Assembly (NCBI GenBank): GCA_024643325.1
Contig: JAHEND010000009.1
Coordinates: forward strand, 1 to 41,491
Length of the DNA stretch: 41,491 nucleotides
Origin: Sediminicola sp.
GTDB lineage: Bacteria > Bacteroidota > Bacteroidia > Flavobacteriales > Flavobacteriaceae
Direction: 5' to 3'
The translations under genes and the position numbers were made by a program. Positions 6,663 through 15,404 of this stretch are shown in pieces (the stretch's first letter is position 1; each line of letters begins with the position of its first letter). Below the pieces are notes generated by a model, which was not told the origin of the DNA, made no database searches, and was given only the letters and a program-made list of their open reading frames with translations.

Positions 6663-9011
6663 TTAAAAATCAATCACTACACCAAAACTAGGAATCACAG
6701 ACCCTTCTTCTAGGGGTATTTGAAATAAGCTACGAGGGTTTACTGGCATACCAGAAGTGTCTCTACTAAGACCATAATTGGGCGGTTGCGGATTGGTGTT
6801 GGCTAGTGCGTTCTGTATCTCTATAAAGAAATCCAAAGCAATTTTTTTATAGAACCACTTCTTGTCAATCCTAATATCTAATTGATTAAAGGCATCTAAT
6901 TTCTCACTCCCCAAACGGTCGTAATCCAAAACAATTTGTGGGTACAACTGGGTCGTTTTCGCCAAATCTGTAGGAACAAATGGAGTAGCTGCTGCAAATC
7001 TGTGGCGGGCACTTACTTCCCAATTCCTAGGAAGCGTGTACCCAGCAGTAAAGGAGGCCAAGTGCCTACTATCCCATACAGAAGGTCTAAAAACCTCAGG
7101 GTCTAAACCTGAAAAAGTGGAATAAAAATACGTATAAGAGAAAATCCCAAAAAAGCGATCCGTGAGTTTTTGTTGCCACAACAATTCCAATCCATAAGCC
7201 CTACCTTTACCAACAGAGGCAATAGCTTCATTTCCTAAGACCTCAAAACTAGCCCCTTTATTGGCGATTGAAACCCCGTCTTCTAGGGAGACTGGGTAGT
7301 CTGAATAGTATTTATAAAAACCTTCTAAAGACACCCTAGCAGCAGGATTTAAAATCTTTTCTACCCCTAAAACCAAGTGCGTAGAACGGGTGTAGTCCAA
7401 GGCTTGATTTAAAAATTCCTGAGCGGCATTTTGAAAGCCCAACATAGTGTAGGGCGGGATTTTATAATACACTCCTGCGGTCCCATTAAGCTTCCAACTA
7501 GGCGCTAGGCTATAAGAAGCAGAAAACCTTGGAGAAAAGGTTTTTAGTAAATTAGATCCCTTGGTAAATGTATCCCCGTCCATTCTAAACCCAAAGGAAA
7601 GGGCCAAGCGATCTTCAAAAAAATCTTTAGATCCTTGGGTAAAAACTCCATAATTAATAAAATCTAGAGTAGTATTGTAATTAAATCCTGCCAGCGTATT
7701 GAGGGTGCTGTTCTCATAGAAGGCCCTTTGTAAATGAAACCCATGACTCCATTTCCAACCCTTGTCAAAACGATTCACTGCTACCCTTAGTTTGGTTTCA
7801 GATTCTAAGGCGTCGTTTTGAAAGCGAAGGTCTGTTTGGCTGGTATTGTCATTGTATTCACTATAGGTATTCCAAAGGCTGTTGTTACTCAAACTCAATT
7901 CCATAAAACCGTTTTGGTCTTTAAAGCGTCTTTTCCAAGTAACCCCTACCGTATTGGAGTTTTGGTTAATAAAAGGCACCTGATCAAAAGTTGCTTGCTG
8001 GCCTGGTGTAGGGTCTTCTGGCAAGGCTACCGTAAATTCATCAATACTTCCCAGACCAACGAAACTCAGACTGTTGTAAGTGTCAATTCTGTGATTTAAT
8101 TTATATTGATAATCCCAATAATCAGGCCTAATAGGCAAGCCAATCAATTCAAACAAAAACTGTAAATAAGACCTCCTAATAGAGAAAAGCACATCTGTTT
8201 TTACTGCTCCATTTTCTTTATTGACCGAAAGGGGTGTTTCAAGCGTGAGTGCAGCTTCACTGGCACTTAGCCTGAAATTTCCTGCAAATCCGTCAGGGTT
8301 CACATCTCTTTGAGTGAATTGCAACACGCCAGATAAAGGATTGTTATACTGGGCACCAAAAGCAGAGGCTGAGAGTCTCACATCTGAGATAAAAGACACA
8401 TTTAACATACCTACAGGACCTCCAGCGCTTCCTTGGGTACTAAAATGGTTAATGTTAGGAATCTCAATACCATCCAAATAATACACTACTTCATTAGGAG
8501 CACCTCCTCTAATGATTAAATCATTTCTAAAGCCTCCAATAGATGGAGACACTCCAGGGAGTGTTTGAGCTACCTGCACCACGTCATTATTAGAACCTGG
8601 GTAATTAGCAATCTCAACACCAGAAAGCGATTGGGTAGAAAGCGGGGTTTCTTTAGGCCTTGTTATAGGACTCAAAGCCACTACCACTTCATCCAAAGCC
8701 TGTGAAGCTTCTAAAAGCACAAAATTCAATGGGGGTGTTCCCACAGATTTAATTTGAAAATTAAAAACCGTCTGCGTAGTGAAACCCAAATAACCCGCTT
8801 GTATCGTATATGTACCCGGCGGAATATTAGGTATGGAAAACTGCCCCAATTCATCTGTAATGGCGCCAAAAGTGGTGCCTTCTAAAACCACTGTCGCCCC
8901 AAATAACGGGCTTTGATTTTCTTCTAAAATTTTACCCCTAAGGGTTCCTGATACTTGACTGAAACCCGTTAAAGAAAACGCAAACAACAGTAGAAATAAG
9001 ATTTTTTTCAT
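6663..9011 (-). CDS. TonB-dependent outer membrane receptor
   Basis: This is an outer membrane active transporter of 782 aa, powered by TonB-ExbBD. It has an N-terminal signal peptide (MKKILFLLLFAFSLTGFSQ). A carboxypeptidase-regulatory-like domain follows at about 22-100, including LRGKILEENQSPLFGATVVL and a GTYTIQAGYLGF segment. The plug domain lies around 115-235 (PGVSPSIGGFRNDLIIRGG, then DGIEIPNINHF). The rest is beta-barrel, ending in the aromatic-terminated GVVIDF. It is shorter than the roughly 1000-aa SusC type and no SusD gene accompanies it. The ligand cannot be inferred. It converges with the DUF456 gene; the nearest upstream gene on its strand is the GH109-type glycosidase, 92 bases away, so co-transcription is possible. 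Confidence 0.93.
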   Translation of the reverse strand: MKKILFLLLFAFSLTGFSQVSGTLRGKILEENQSPLFGATVVLEGTTFGAITDELGQFSIPNIPPGTYTIQAGYLGFTTQTVFNFQIKSVGTPPLNFVLLEASQALDEVVVALSPITRPKETPLSTQSLSGVEIANYPGSNNDVVQVAQTLPGVSPSIGGFRNDLIIRGGAPNEVVYYLDGIEIPNINHFSTQGSAGGPVGMLNVSFISDVRLSASAFGAQYNNPLSGVLQFTQRDVNPDGFAGNFRLSASEAALTLETPLSVNKENGAVKTDVLFSIRRSYLQFLFELIGLPIRPDYWDYQYKLNHRIDTYNSLSFVGLGSIDEFTVALPEDPTPGQQATFDQVPFINQNSNTVGVTWKRRFKDQNGFMELSLSNNSLWNTYSEYNDNTSQTDLRFQNDALESETKLRVAVNRFDKGWKWSHGFHLQRAFYENSTLNTLAGFNYNTTLDFINYGVFTQGSKDFFEDRLALSFGFRMDGDTFTKGSNLLKTFSPRFSASYSLAPSWKLNGTAGVYYKIPPYTMLGFQNAAQEFLNQALDYTRSTHLVLGVEKILNPAARVSLEGFYKYYSDYPVSLEDGVSIANKGASFEVLGNEAIASVGKGRAYGLELLWQQKLTDRFFGIFSYTYFYSTFSGLDPEVFRPSVWDSRHLASFTAGYTLPRNWEVSARHRFAAATPFVPTDLAKTTQLYPQIVLDYDRLGSEKLDAFNQLDIRIDKKWFYKKIALDFFIEIQNALANTNPQPPNYGLSRDTSGMPVNPRSLFQIPLEEGSVIPSFGVVIDF

Positions 9012-9103
9012 AGCGCGTTAAAATTAAGAAGAAAATAGCGGAAAACAGCAAGAATGAAAAACCACTAAAACATATTGAAAAAAATCAAATCAAAAATTGC
9101 ACA

Positions 9104-10474
9104 TTAATACGAACTAGTCGTCCAAGGATATGGTGCTCTTTTGATCCACTGTCCTCTGGTGAAATCAGGAAAATCTTGGGCGGCACCGTTATTCTCAATA
9201 GACAATTCAGAGAGCGGTGTTACCGCACTCCAAGCAGCAGCATCATAGGCATCTATAGGGGGTGCCACATTGGCTTTAGCTGATTCCACAAAAGCGTTCA
9301 ACACAAAGAAGTCCATCCCTCCATGACCGGCACCCTCTGCGTATTCTCCATATTTTTTCCAAAGCGGATGGTCGTACTTTTCCAACCAGGCTTTAGAAGC
9401 GTCCCAGCGATGGGGCTCAGATTGCCCTTCTATATATATTCTGTCGCCATCTTTCTCCCAAAGACCATTAGACCCCTGTACCCTAAAACCTAAGGAATAA
9501 GGTCTTGGAGAATTACAGTCATGGGTAATGATAATCGTTTCTCCCATAGCGGTTTCCAGCGTAGAGGTAATGATATCTCCTTGTTTAAAACGCACTTTGG
9601 CATTCGGGTGGTCTGCTCCCCCTTTATCTACAATGTATTTGTGAAGTCCTACAGCCTTGGTGGCATGAGAAGACATAGATATAAATCTATTGCCTCTATT
9701 GATATTGGCCATAGCGGCAATAGGGCCCAGTCCATGGGTAGGATAGACGTCTGCATTTCTAGTCACCGAATGTTGGGTACGCCACTTGGCCTCTGAAATA
9801 GCTTTTTCGCCAAATTCTACTCCCCCACCATAAGGCTGCTTTCCGTCATTAAATTTTACCGCCCTAAGATCATGTTGGTACCCACATCTATAGTGGAGCA
9901 TTTCGCCAAAAACACCTTCTTTAACCATGTTCAGCACAGCCATTACATCCCTTCTGTAATTGACATTTTCCAACAACATGAGATGGGTGCCCGTTTGCTC
10001 ATGGGTATTCACCAGGTCCCAGCACTCCTCCATAGTATTGGCTGCAGACACCTCAACACCTGCAAATTTACCTGCATTCATAGCGTCTACACTCATGCGG
10101 GTGTGCCACAACCAAGGGGTGGCAATCAGCACCGCGTCTACCGTTTTAAGGTTTAATAAATTCCTGTAATCCAATTCGTTTTTTCCAAAAACCAGCGGCG
10201 CTTTAGCCCCTGCTTCTGCCATAATTTTTTGTGCTATGGCATTTCTATTAGGATCTATATCAGCTATAGCCGTCACCACCACATCTTGCCTTTTAAGGGC
10301 ATTTTCCAAATGGTTGGTTCCCCTGAGCCCTACCCCAATAATTCCAATCTGTAGTTTGTCATTGGCACTATTTTTTGCTTTTCCTAAAGACTTACCTAAA
10401 GTAAGATTAGGAAGCACTAGTGAGGCAGCTCCAAAAGCGGCCGATTTCTGAATAAAGGATCTTCTGCTAGACAT
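9104..10474 (-). CDS. GH109-type alpha-N-acetylgalactosaminidase (Gfo/Idh/MocA fold)
   Basis: This secreted enzyme of 456 aa has a twin-arginine type signal (SRRSFIQKSAAFGAASLVLP). An NAD-binding Rossmann domain starts at IGIIGVGLRGTNH (about residue 43), followed by the C-terminal Gfo/Idh/MocA domain. Motifs I associate with glycoside hydrolase family 109 are present: EVSAANTMEECWD, ENVNYRRDVMAVLNM, YPTHGLGPIAAM, INRGNRF and AGHGGMDFF. GH109 enzymes use NAD+ in an oxidation-elimination mechanism to remove terminal alpha-GalNAc. Tat export fits a protein that folds around its cofactor before export. The divergent operon at 10603 encodes a nucleotidyltransferase and a HexNAc-kinase-like protein, consistent with salvage of released HexNAc. 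A different oxidoreductase activity cannot be excluded. Confidence 0.82.
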   Translation of the reverse strand: MSSRRSFIQKSAAFGAASLVLPNLTLGKSLGKAKNSANDKLQIGIIGVGLRGTNHLENALKRQDVVVTAIADIDPNRNAIAQKIMAEAGAKAPLVFGKNELDYRNLLNLKTVDAVLIATPWLWHTRMSVDAMNAGKFAGVEVSAANTMEECWDLVNTHEQTGTHLMLLENVNYRRDVMAVLNMVKEGVFGEMLHYRCGYQHDLRAVKFNDGKQPYGGGVEFGEKAISEAKWRTQHSVTRNADVYPTHGLGPIAAMANINRGNRFISMSSHATKAVGLHKYIVDKGGADHPNAKVRFKQGDIITSTLETAMGETIIITHDCNSPRPYSLGFRVQGSNGLWEKDGDRIYIEGQSEPHRWDASKAWLEKYDHPLWKKYGEYAEGAGHGGMDFFVLNAFVESAKANVAPPIDAYDAAAWSAVTPLSELSIENNGAAQDFPDFTRGQWIKRAPYPWTTSSY

Positions 10475-10602
10475 ATGGGGTAATTTTATAGTGGATGATT
10501 CGTGAATTGAAGTTGAAATTAAGGAAAACTTTTATAAAAAAGGCTTCCAAACAGACAATTTCTACAGGATGTAGTATCTTGTAGCCGTTTTATAATGCAA
10601 CT

Positions 10603-11490
10603 ATGACTTTACTTATAATGGCTGCCGGAAGTGGTAGCAGATACGGAGGATTAAAACAGTTCGACGGCTTAGGTCCAAACGGAGAATACCTTCTAGAATA
10701 CACCATTTTTAATGCTATTGCCGCTGGTTTCAATCATATAGTAGTGATTGCTAAACCAGCCAATACGGAAGATATTAAAACCTACCTCTCTGAAAAACTA
10801 CCAGAAAATATTACTTTAACTGTTTTAGGTCAAGCCATTTCAGATGTTCCTGAAGGCTTTACCGCACCCCCAAAAAGAGAGAAACCTTGGGGAACGGCGC
10901 ATGCCGTTTGGACTGCCAGAGAAGTTATTAAAACACCATTCGCTACGGTAAATGCAGATGACTATTACGGACCTGAAGCGTTTAAAGACGCTGGCGCTTT
11001 TTTAAACGCCCTGCCCAATCACCAGACCTATGGATTGGTAGCATATGAATTAAAAAACACCCTCTCTGAATACGGCACGGTGTCTAGAGGAGTTTGTGAA
11101 GTAAAAGATGGCGCCTTAAAAGACATCACGGAGCTTACCAAGTTAATCGCCTCAGGAGACCATGAAGCCACAGATGAAGATTCCGGATTAAAATTTCCGC
11201 TAACGACTCCAGTGAGTATGAATTTTTGGTTGAGCACCCCCTTTATTTTTCCAGCCATTAGCAAGCGTTTTGAATCCTTTTTATCTGGAGATACACCAGA
11301 AAAAGGCGAATTATACCTCCCCTTCATTGTAGCAGAACAATTGGAAGCACAAGAAGTGAGCGTAGGAGTAATCCCAACAAGCAGCCAATGGTTTGGACTC
11401 ACTTATTCCCAAGACAAAGCAGCCGCTATTGATACTTTAAAAAATTTACATGAATCCGGAGTGTATCCGGCAAAATTATGGAGGGCATAA
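10603..11490 (+). CDS. Sugar-1-phosphate nucleotidyltransferase
   Basis: This is a cytoplasmic NTP-transferase of 295 aa with no signal peptide. The pyrophosphorylase signature MAAGSGSRYGGLKQF is at residues 6-20, and the metal-binding VNADDYYG at 117-123 carries D119 and D120. The usual product would be an NDP-sugar plus pyrophosphate from a sugar-1-phosphate. It overlaps the next gene, a HexNAc-1-kinase-like phosphotransferase, by 13 bases, so the kinase probably supplies its substrate. With the divergent GH109-type glycosidase this points to UDP-GalNAc or UDP-GlcNAc formation, which is inference from context. Confidence 0.85.
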   Translation: MTLLIMAAGSGSRYGGLKQFDGLGPNGEYLLEYTIFNAIAAGFNHIVVIAKPANTEDIKTYLSEKLPENITLTVLGQAISDVPEGFTAPPKREKPWGTAHAVWTAREVIKTPFATVNADDYYGPEAFKDAGAFLNALPNHQTYGLVAYELKNTLSEYGTVSRGVCEVKDGALKDITELTKLIASGDHEATDEDSGLKFPLTTPVSMNFWLSTPFIFPAISKRFESFLSGDTPEKGELYLPFIVAEQLEAQEVSVGVIPTSSQWFGLTYSQDKAAAIDTLKNLHESGVYPAKLWRA

Positions 11491-12530
11491 ACCATAAAAA
11501 TATAGCGAACATAATTCGTCATTTCTTACCCCAAAGCAATGACTTTGAAGTACTTCCCATCACACAAGGCCTGATCAACGACAGCTATAAAATTAGCTTT
11601 TCAGATCGGGCCTATTTTTTACAACGCCTCAATACCCAAATATTCCGGAACAGTGAAGACCTCATGTTCAATATTGACCAGTGGCAACAAGTCCTAACAG
11701 GGAGCGGCCTTCCCGCGCCCACTTTTCTAAAAACCACTCAGGGGGCCTATTTTGCAAAGGATGAACAGGGTCATTTATGGCGCATGCAAACCTATATTCC
11801 AAACGCCATTGCCTATGACATTGCCCCAGACAAGAAAATATCTAAAGAAGCAGGGAGACTATTGGGTCATTTTCACCACATTTCAAAAAACTTGAATACC
11901 AACACTTTTAAGACCCCAATCCCACAATTTCAAGACATTCATCTGCGGTGGCAACAGTTTCAACAGGCCTGTCACCAGGCCGATGCCTCCAGCCTACAAG
12001 CTGCTCAAAAAACCCTTGAAATACTTCACGCACTTAAAGATGTTGCTTTTAACACCCCCAAGGAACTTCCAATGAGATTGTGCCATAACGACACCAAACT
12101 CAACAATATGCTCTTCCAGGAAAAGCATCATAAAGGCATTTGTCTGGTAGATTTAGACACCCTCATGCCTGGATTTGCCTTTTATGACTTTGGAGACGCC
12201 CTACGCACTGTGGCCAATACAGCTACTGAGAGTGATTCAAATACGCCAGTGTTATTTAAAACAGCTCTTGCCGCCTCTTTTATAAGTGGTTTGTGTGAGT
12301 GGCCAGAAGCTTTTACCAAAAAGGAGTGGCTGAGTTTGCCTTTTGGCGCCGTTTATATGCCATTTCTTCACGGCCTTAGGGCGCTCACTGATTTTTTAGC
12401 AGGAAACCTGTATTATAAGGTAAGTTATCCCAATGAAAATCTAGACCGTGCACAAAGCCTGCTATCCTTTGCCCAAAAAGCAAATGAAAAACAAGATTTC
12501 TTAATCCAATCCATAGCCGCTAGTTTATGA
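11478..12530 (+). CDS. N-acetylhexosamine 1-kinase-like phosphotransferase
   Basis: This is a cytoplasmic kinase of the aminoglycoside-phosphotransferase fold, 350 aa, close in layout to NahK of bifidobacteria. It shows GLINDSYKI at 31-39, the QRLNTQIF segment near 50, the catalytic loop HNDTKLNN with H203, D205 and N210, and the metal motif DLD with D225 and D227. NahK-type enzymes phosphorylate GlcNAc or GalNAc at C1. The start overlaps the nucleotidyltransferase gene by 13 bases, and its stop shares the bases ATGA with the start of the LpxR-like gene, so the three genes are translationally coupled. Substrate choice among GalNAc, GlcNAc and other hexoses is not visible. Confidence 0.83.
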   Translation: MEGINHKNIANIIRHFLPQSNDFEVLPITQGLINDSYKISFSDRAYFLQRLNTQIFRNSEDLMFNIDQWQQVLTGSGLPAPTFLKTTQGAYFAKDEQGHLWRMQTYIPNAIAYDIAPDKKISKEAGRLLGHFHHISKNLNTNTFKTPIPQFQDIHLRWQQFQQACHQADASSLQAAQKTLEILHALKDVAFNTPKELPMRLCHNDTKLNNMLFQEKHHKGICLVDLDTLMPGFAFYDFGDALRTVANTATESDSNTPVLFKTALAASFISGLCEWPEAFTKKEWLSLPFGAVYMPFLHGLRALTDFLAGNLYYKVSYPNENLDRAQSLLSFAQKANEKQDFLIQSIAASL

Positions 12531-13450
12531 GATGGATCCTCCTTTTTTTCATGCTTTTGTATAACCCTCTCTGGGGACAAAGCTATGGAGGCCTCTCTAT
12601 AGACAATGACTTATTCTTTGGTAAAGATTACTATTACTCTAGTGGGATTTTTCTACAATACGGAACTACCAAAAATGGCAGAGAAAAACCCCTAAAAAAT
12701 GAAGATTTATTTAGCGAAGAAAAAGCAGCTACACGACGCATTCATTGGACCTTAGGGCAACAAATTTACAATCCTATTGGCCGTTATGACAGCATTACAA
12801 CTAGTATGGATTATCCCTTTAGTGGCTACCTTTTTTTAGAAAGAGCCGTATCAAAAACACTTAAAAATAAAGGAGTATTTCGTTGGAGTGCCCAACTTGG
12901 AATAAGCGGTCCGGGTTCCTTGAGCGAACCTTTTCAAAATACCTACCACAAATATATTTTAGGATTACCCCCCTTGAGTTGGGTGGGACAACAGCCCGGA
13001 AATCTTCATATAGGTCTTCTGGGCCAGTACACCAATTACCTATCTCTGGGGCAAGCGAGCCAATTTTCATATCAAATCCAAAGTCAATGGGGTACCCATA
13101 GTAGTCAATCTAGTGTTAGCGGAGGTTTTCATTTAGGCCAAATCAATCCAATGGTATTTTATTCAGAAGCTTTTCACCATCCTACAAAAGAAGGTTTTGG
13201 AGTGTATATAGGCCTTCAATACCGTTATCATTTTCAGGATTACAATCTTTCTGGCAGCTTATTTGAAAACAATTCCCCCTTTACTCTTCCCTCTAATTCA
13301 TGGAGAAACACATGGCTAGCAGGAATGGGTTACCAAATAAATCAATGTCAATTCTTAGCCGTAGCGAAAGCACGTTCTAAAGACACCCCAGGCCAAAAAT
13401 ACCAACGGCACCAAGTTGTATACCTTAGTATATTGAGACAATTGGATTAA
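12527..13450 (+). CDS. LpxR-like lipid A 3'-O-deacylase, outer membrane
   Basis: This is a predicted outer membrane beta-barrel hydrolase of 307 aa with signal peptide MRWILLFFMLLYNPLWGQ. If cleavage is after Q18, the Asn-Asp of SIDNDLFFG fall at mature positions 9 and 10, as in the Salmonella LpxR active site. A histidine in QNTYHKYILG falls at mature position about 123, close to its catalytic H122. The Ser/Tyr-rich YYYSSGI matches the family's N-terminal strand. LpxR removes the 3'-acyloxyacyl chain of lipid A in a Ca2+-dependent way. It is coupled by a 4-base overlap to the HexNAc kinase-like gene. Its stop shares TTAA with the stop of the convergent next gene. Function on lipid A is inferred from the family. 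Confidence 0.75.
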   Translation: MRWILLFFMLLYNPLWGQSYGGLSIDNDLFFGKDYYYSSGIFLQYGTTKNGREKPLKNEDLFSEEKAATRRIHWTLGQQIYNPIGRYDSITTSMDYPFSGYLFLERAVSKTLKNKGVFRWSAQLGISGPGSLSEPFQNTYHKYILGLPPLSWVGQQPGNLHIGLLGQYTNYLSLGQASQFSYQIQSQWGTHSSQSSVSGGFHLGQINPMVFYSEAFHHPTKEGFGVYIGLQYRYHFQDYNLSGSLFENNSPFTLPSNSWRNTWLAGMGYQINQCQFLAVAKARSKDTPGQKYQRHQVVYLSILRQLD

Positions 13451-13932
13451 TTTTCTGTGGAAACTGGATCCGGCATAGTCAGGGTGGTATTGATTTTAAT
13501 AACCCCCTGACCTCCAGCCAATCCATAATTGGTTTGAATGTCGTACACCGTTCTATATACAGTTACTTTTCTAATAGACAACAGATCTAATCCAGGAGGG
13601 GGTGTTTTGCCAATTAAATTCCCATCCACATCCCAAAGGGCATAAGGAGGTTCCCCATCTGTAAAAGATCCTATTCTGTCTCTCATAACAATCACTTTAT
13701 TGCCTTCTATTTTAGCTGTACCCAAATGTCTGCGAATGGCCTGAATGACATTGGTAGCGTATATATCTATCCCAAATTCATTGAGTTCTCTAAACTTAGA
13801 ATTCTTTTTCTCTTTACGCTTTAAACCGCGTTCTATCATTCTAGCTTCTTTCTTAGAAACCCTGGCCTCTTGGGCGTTTCCTTCTGAGGGCCATAAAAAA
13901 AGCACCCCTAATAAAACGTATACAATTCTCAT
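13447..13932 (-). CDS. Secreted stand-alone TonB plug-like protein
   Basis: This exported protein of 161 aa has signal peptide MRIVYVLLGVLFLWPSEGNA. A basic, charged helical region (about 22-50) is followed by a segment resembling the plug domain of TonB-dependent receptors: IYATNVIQAIRRHLG, then ALWDVDGNLIG, LLSIRKVTVYRTV and finally GQGVIKINT. In true receptors the last motif leads into the beta-barrel; here the protein stops about a dozen residues later, so no barrel exists. Whether it is a remnant or a working periplasmic module is unknown. Its 3' end overlaps that of the convergent LpxR-like gene within TTAA. Confidence 0.65.
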   Translation of the reverse strand: MRIVYVLLGVLFLWPSEGNAQEARVSKKEARMIERGLKRKEKKNSKFRELNEFGIDIYATNVIQAIRRHLGTAKIEGNKVIVMRDRIGSFTDGEPPYALWDVDGNLIGKTPPPGLDLLSIRKVTVYRTVYDIQTNYGLAGGQGVIKINTTLTMPDPVSTEN

Positions 13933-13985
13933 CTTTTCATTTTTTTATGAAGTTAGTGAATAATCTTCAAAGGGCTGTTTTCTCA

Positions 13986-14019
13986 TTTTGCAGCGAATCA
14001 TTGTTTTTCTGTAATTTAG
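13986..14019 (+). promoter_or_regulatory. Candidate promoter of the fucosidase gene
   Basis: A TTTTG at 13986-13990 and a TAATTTAG at 14012-14019 are separated by 21 bases, close to the Bacteroidota layout of -33 TTG and -7 TAnnTTTG, with one mismatch in the -7 box. The distance to the ATG at 14036 leaves a short leader. Only sequence resemblance supports it. Confidence 0.4.
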
Positions 14020-14035
14020 TAACAAATTAGCCCTT

Positions 14036-15394
14036 ATGAACCATAAATTAACTTCCATACTTTTATGCATTTTGTATTTCTCTTTAATTGGTGTCAAAGC
14101 ACAAGAGACAAAGTCTGGTATTTTCGAAGCAACAGATCATGATAAAATGCAATGGTTTAAAGATGCCAAATTGGGTGTTTTTATACACTGGGGAATTTAC
14201 GCCGTAGACGGTATAAGTGAATCTTGGTCTTTTTACAATGAATATCTCTCCCATGAAGACTACCTTAAGCAATTGAGTGGTTTTACCGCATCTAACTTTA
14301 AACCAAAAGAATGGGCAAAACTTATTAAAGACAGTGGTGCAAAATATAGTGTCATTACAAGCAAACACCATGATGGGTTTGCCCTTTGGAACACTAATTA
14401 TGGTAATCTTAACGTAGTATCTCATGCAGCAGCAAAAAAAGATGTCTTAACTCCGTTAATAGATGCTTTAAAAGAAAAAGAATTGAAAATAGGGATTTAT
14501 TTTTCTTTACCTGACTGGTCTTCTAACCTATATACTCATTTAACTACAAGCAAAAGAAGATATACCATTGAGAAAGATCCGCAAAGATGGCAAGAGTATC
14601 TAAATTATATGAATGGACAACTTCTAGAACTTAAAAAGAACTACAGACCAGATATTTGGTGGTTTGACGGAGATTGGGAACATTCGCCTGAGGCTTGGGG
14701 AAGTGCTAAAATTAGAGCATCACTTTTAAAAGATGCTCCAAAAACCATTATTAATTCCAGATTGACGGGACAGGGAAACTATCAAACCCCTGAGATTGGT
14801 GTACCTGTTTATAGGCCAGAGGCCAAATACTGGGAACTTTGTATGACAATAAATGATTCTTGGGGGTATCAGCAATCAGACACCAATTACAAAACCACCC
14901 AACAAATTTTAGACATCTTTGTAGATTGCATCTCAAAAGGAGGAAACCTGTTGTTGGACATTGGTCCTAAAGCAGACGGAACCATTGACCCCATTCAAAA
15001 AGACAGGTTACTAAAGCTCGGTTCCTGGATTAAAAAACACCACAAGGCAGTTTATGGAACTACTAGAGGCATTCCTTACGAGCATTTTTATGGCCCAACA
15101 ACCTTGAGTAAGGATAAGCAAACACTCTACTTGTTTGTAAGAGATATACCAAAAGATGGGAAAATTGTAGTTAAGGGAATATCCAATACCATTAATAGGG
15201 CATATGTTCTTGGTAATGGGAGTATTCTTTCACAGAAAAAAATAGCTAAACTGTATTGGAATAAATATCCTGGAATTTCATACATTGATTTACCAAAAGA
15301 AACTATAGACTCTTATTATACGGTAGTAGCCTTAGTCCTAGACGGGCCAATAGAACTATATTCAGAATTAAATGATGCTGTAGAACAAAATTAA
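14036..15394 (+). CDS. Alpha-L-fucosidase, GH29
   Basis: This is an exported exo-glycosidase removing terminal alpha-L-fucose with retention of configuration; 452 aa. The signal peptide is MNHKLTSILLCILYFSLIGV. The (beta/alpha)8 barrel shows the family motifs WFKDAKLGVFIHWGIY (40-55), SKHHDGFALW (109-118) and DIWWFDGDWE (206-214), where D211 is the expected nucleophile. A beta-rich C-terminal domain begins near residue 355. No extra carbohydrate-binding module follows. A plausible promoter lies just upstream. The Kazal-domain lipoprotein starts 10 bases after the stop, so the two are almost certainly co-transcribed. Linkage preference cannot be read from sequence. Confidence 0.93.
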   Translation: MNHKLTSILLCILYFSLIGVKAQETKSGIFEATDHDKMQWFKDAKLGVFIHWGIYAVDGISESWSFYNEYLSHEDYLKQLSGFTASNFKPKEWAKLIKDSGAKYSVITSKHHDGFALWNTNYGNLNVVSHAAAKKDVLTPLIDALKEKELKIGIYFSLPDWSSNLYTHLTTSKRRYTIEKDPQRWQEYLNYMNGQLLELKKNYRPDIWWFDGDWEHSPEAWGSAKIRASLLKDAPKTIINSRLTGQGNYQTPEIGVPVYRPEAKYWELCMTINDSWGYQQSDTNYKTTQQILDIFVDCISKGGNLLLDIGPKADGTIDPIQKDRLLKLGSWIKKHHKAVYGTTRGIPYEHFYGPTTLSKDKQTLYLFVRDIPKDGKIVVKGISNTINRAYVLGNGSILSQKKIAKLYWNKYPGISYIDLPKETIDSYYTVVALVLDGPIELYSELNDAVEQN

Positions 15395-15404
15395 GTAAGA
15401 TACT

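Noticed and set aside
6663-9011. SusC of a SusCD pair
   Set aside because: The receptor is only 782 aa and no SusD lipoprotein is adjacent on either side, so it is called a general TonB-dependent receptor.
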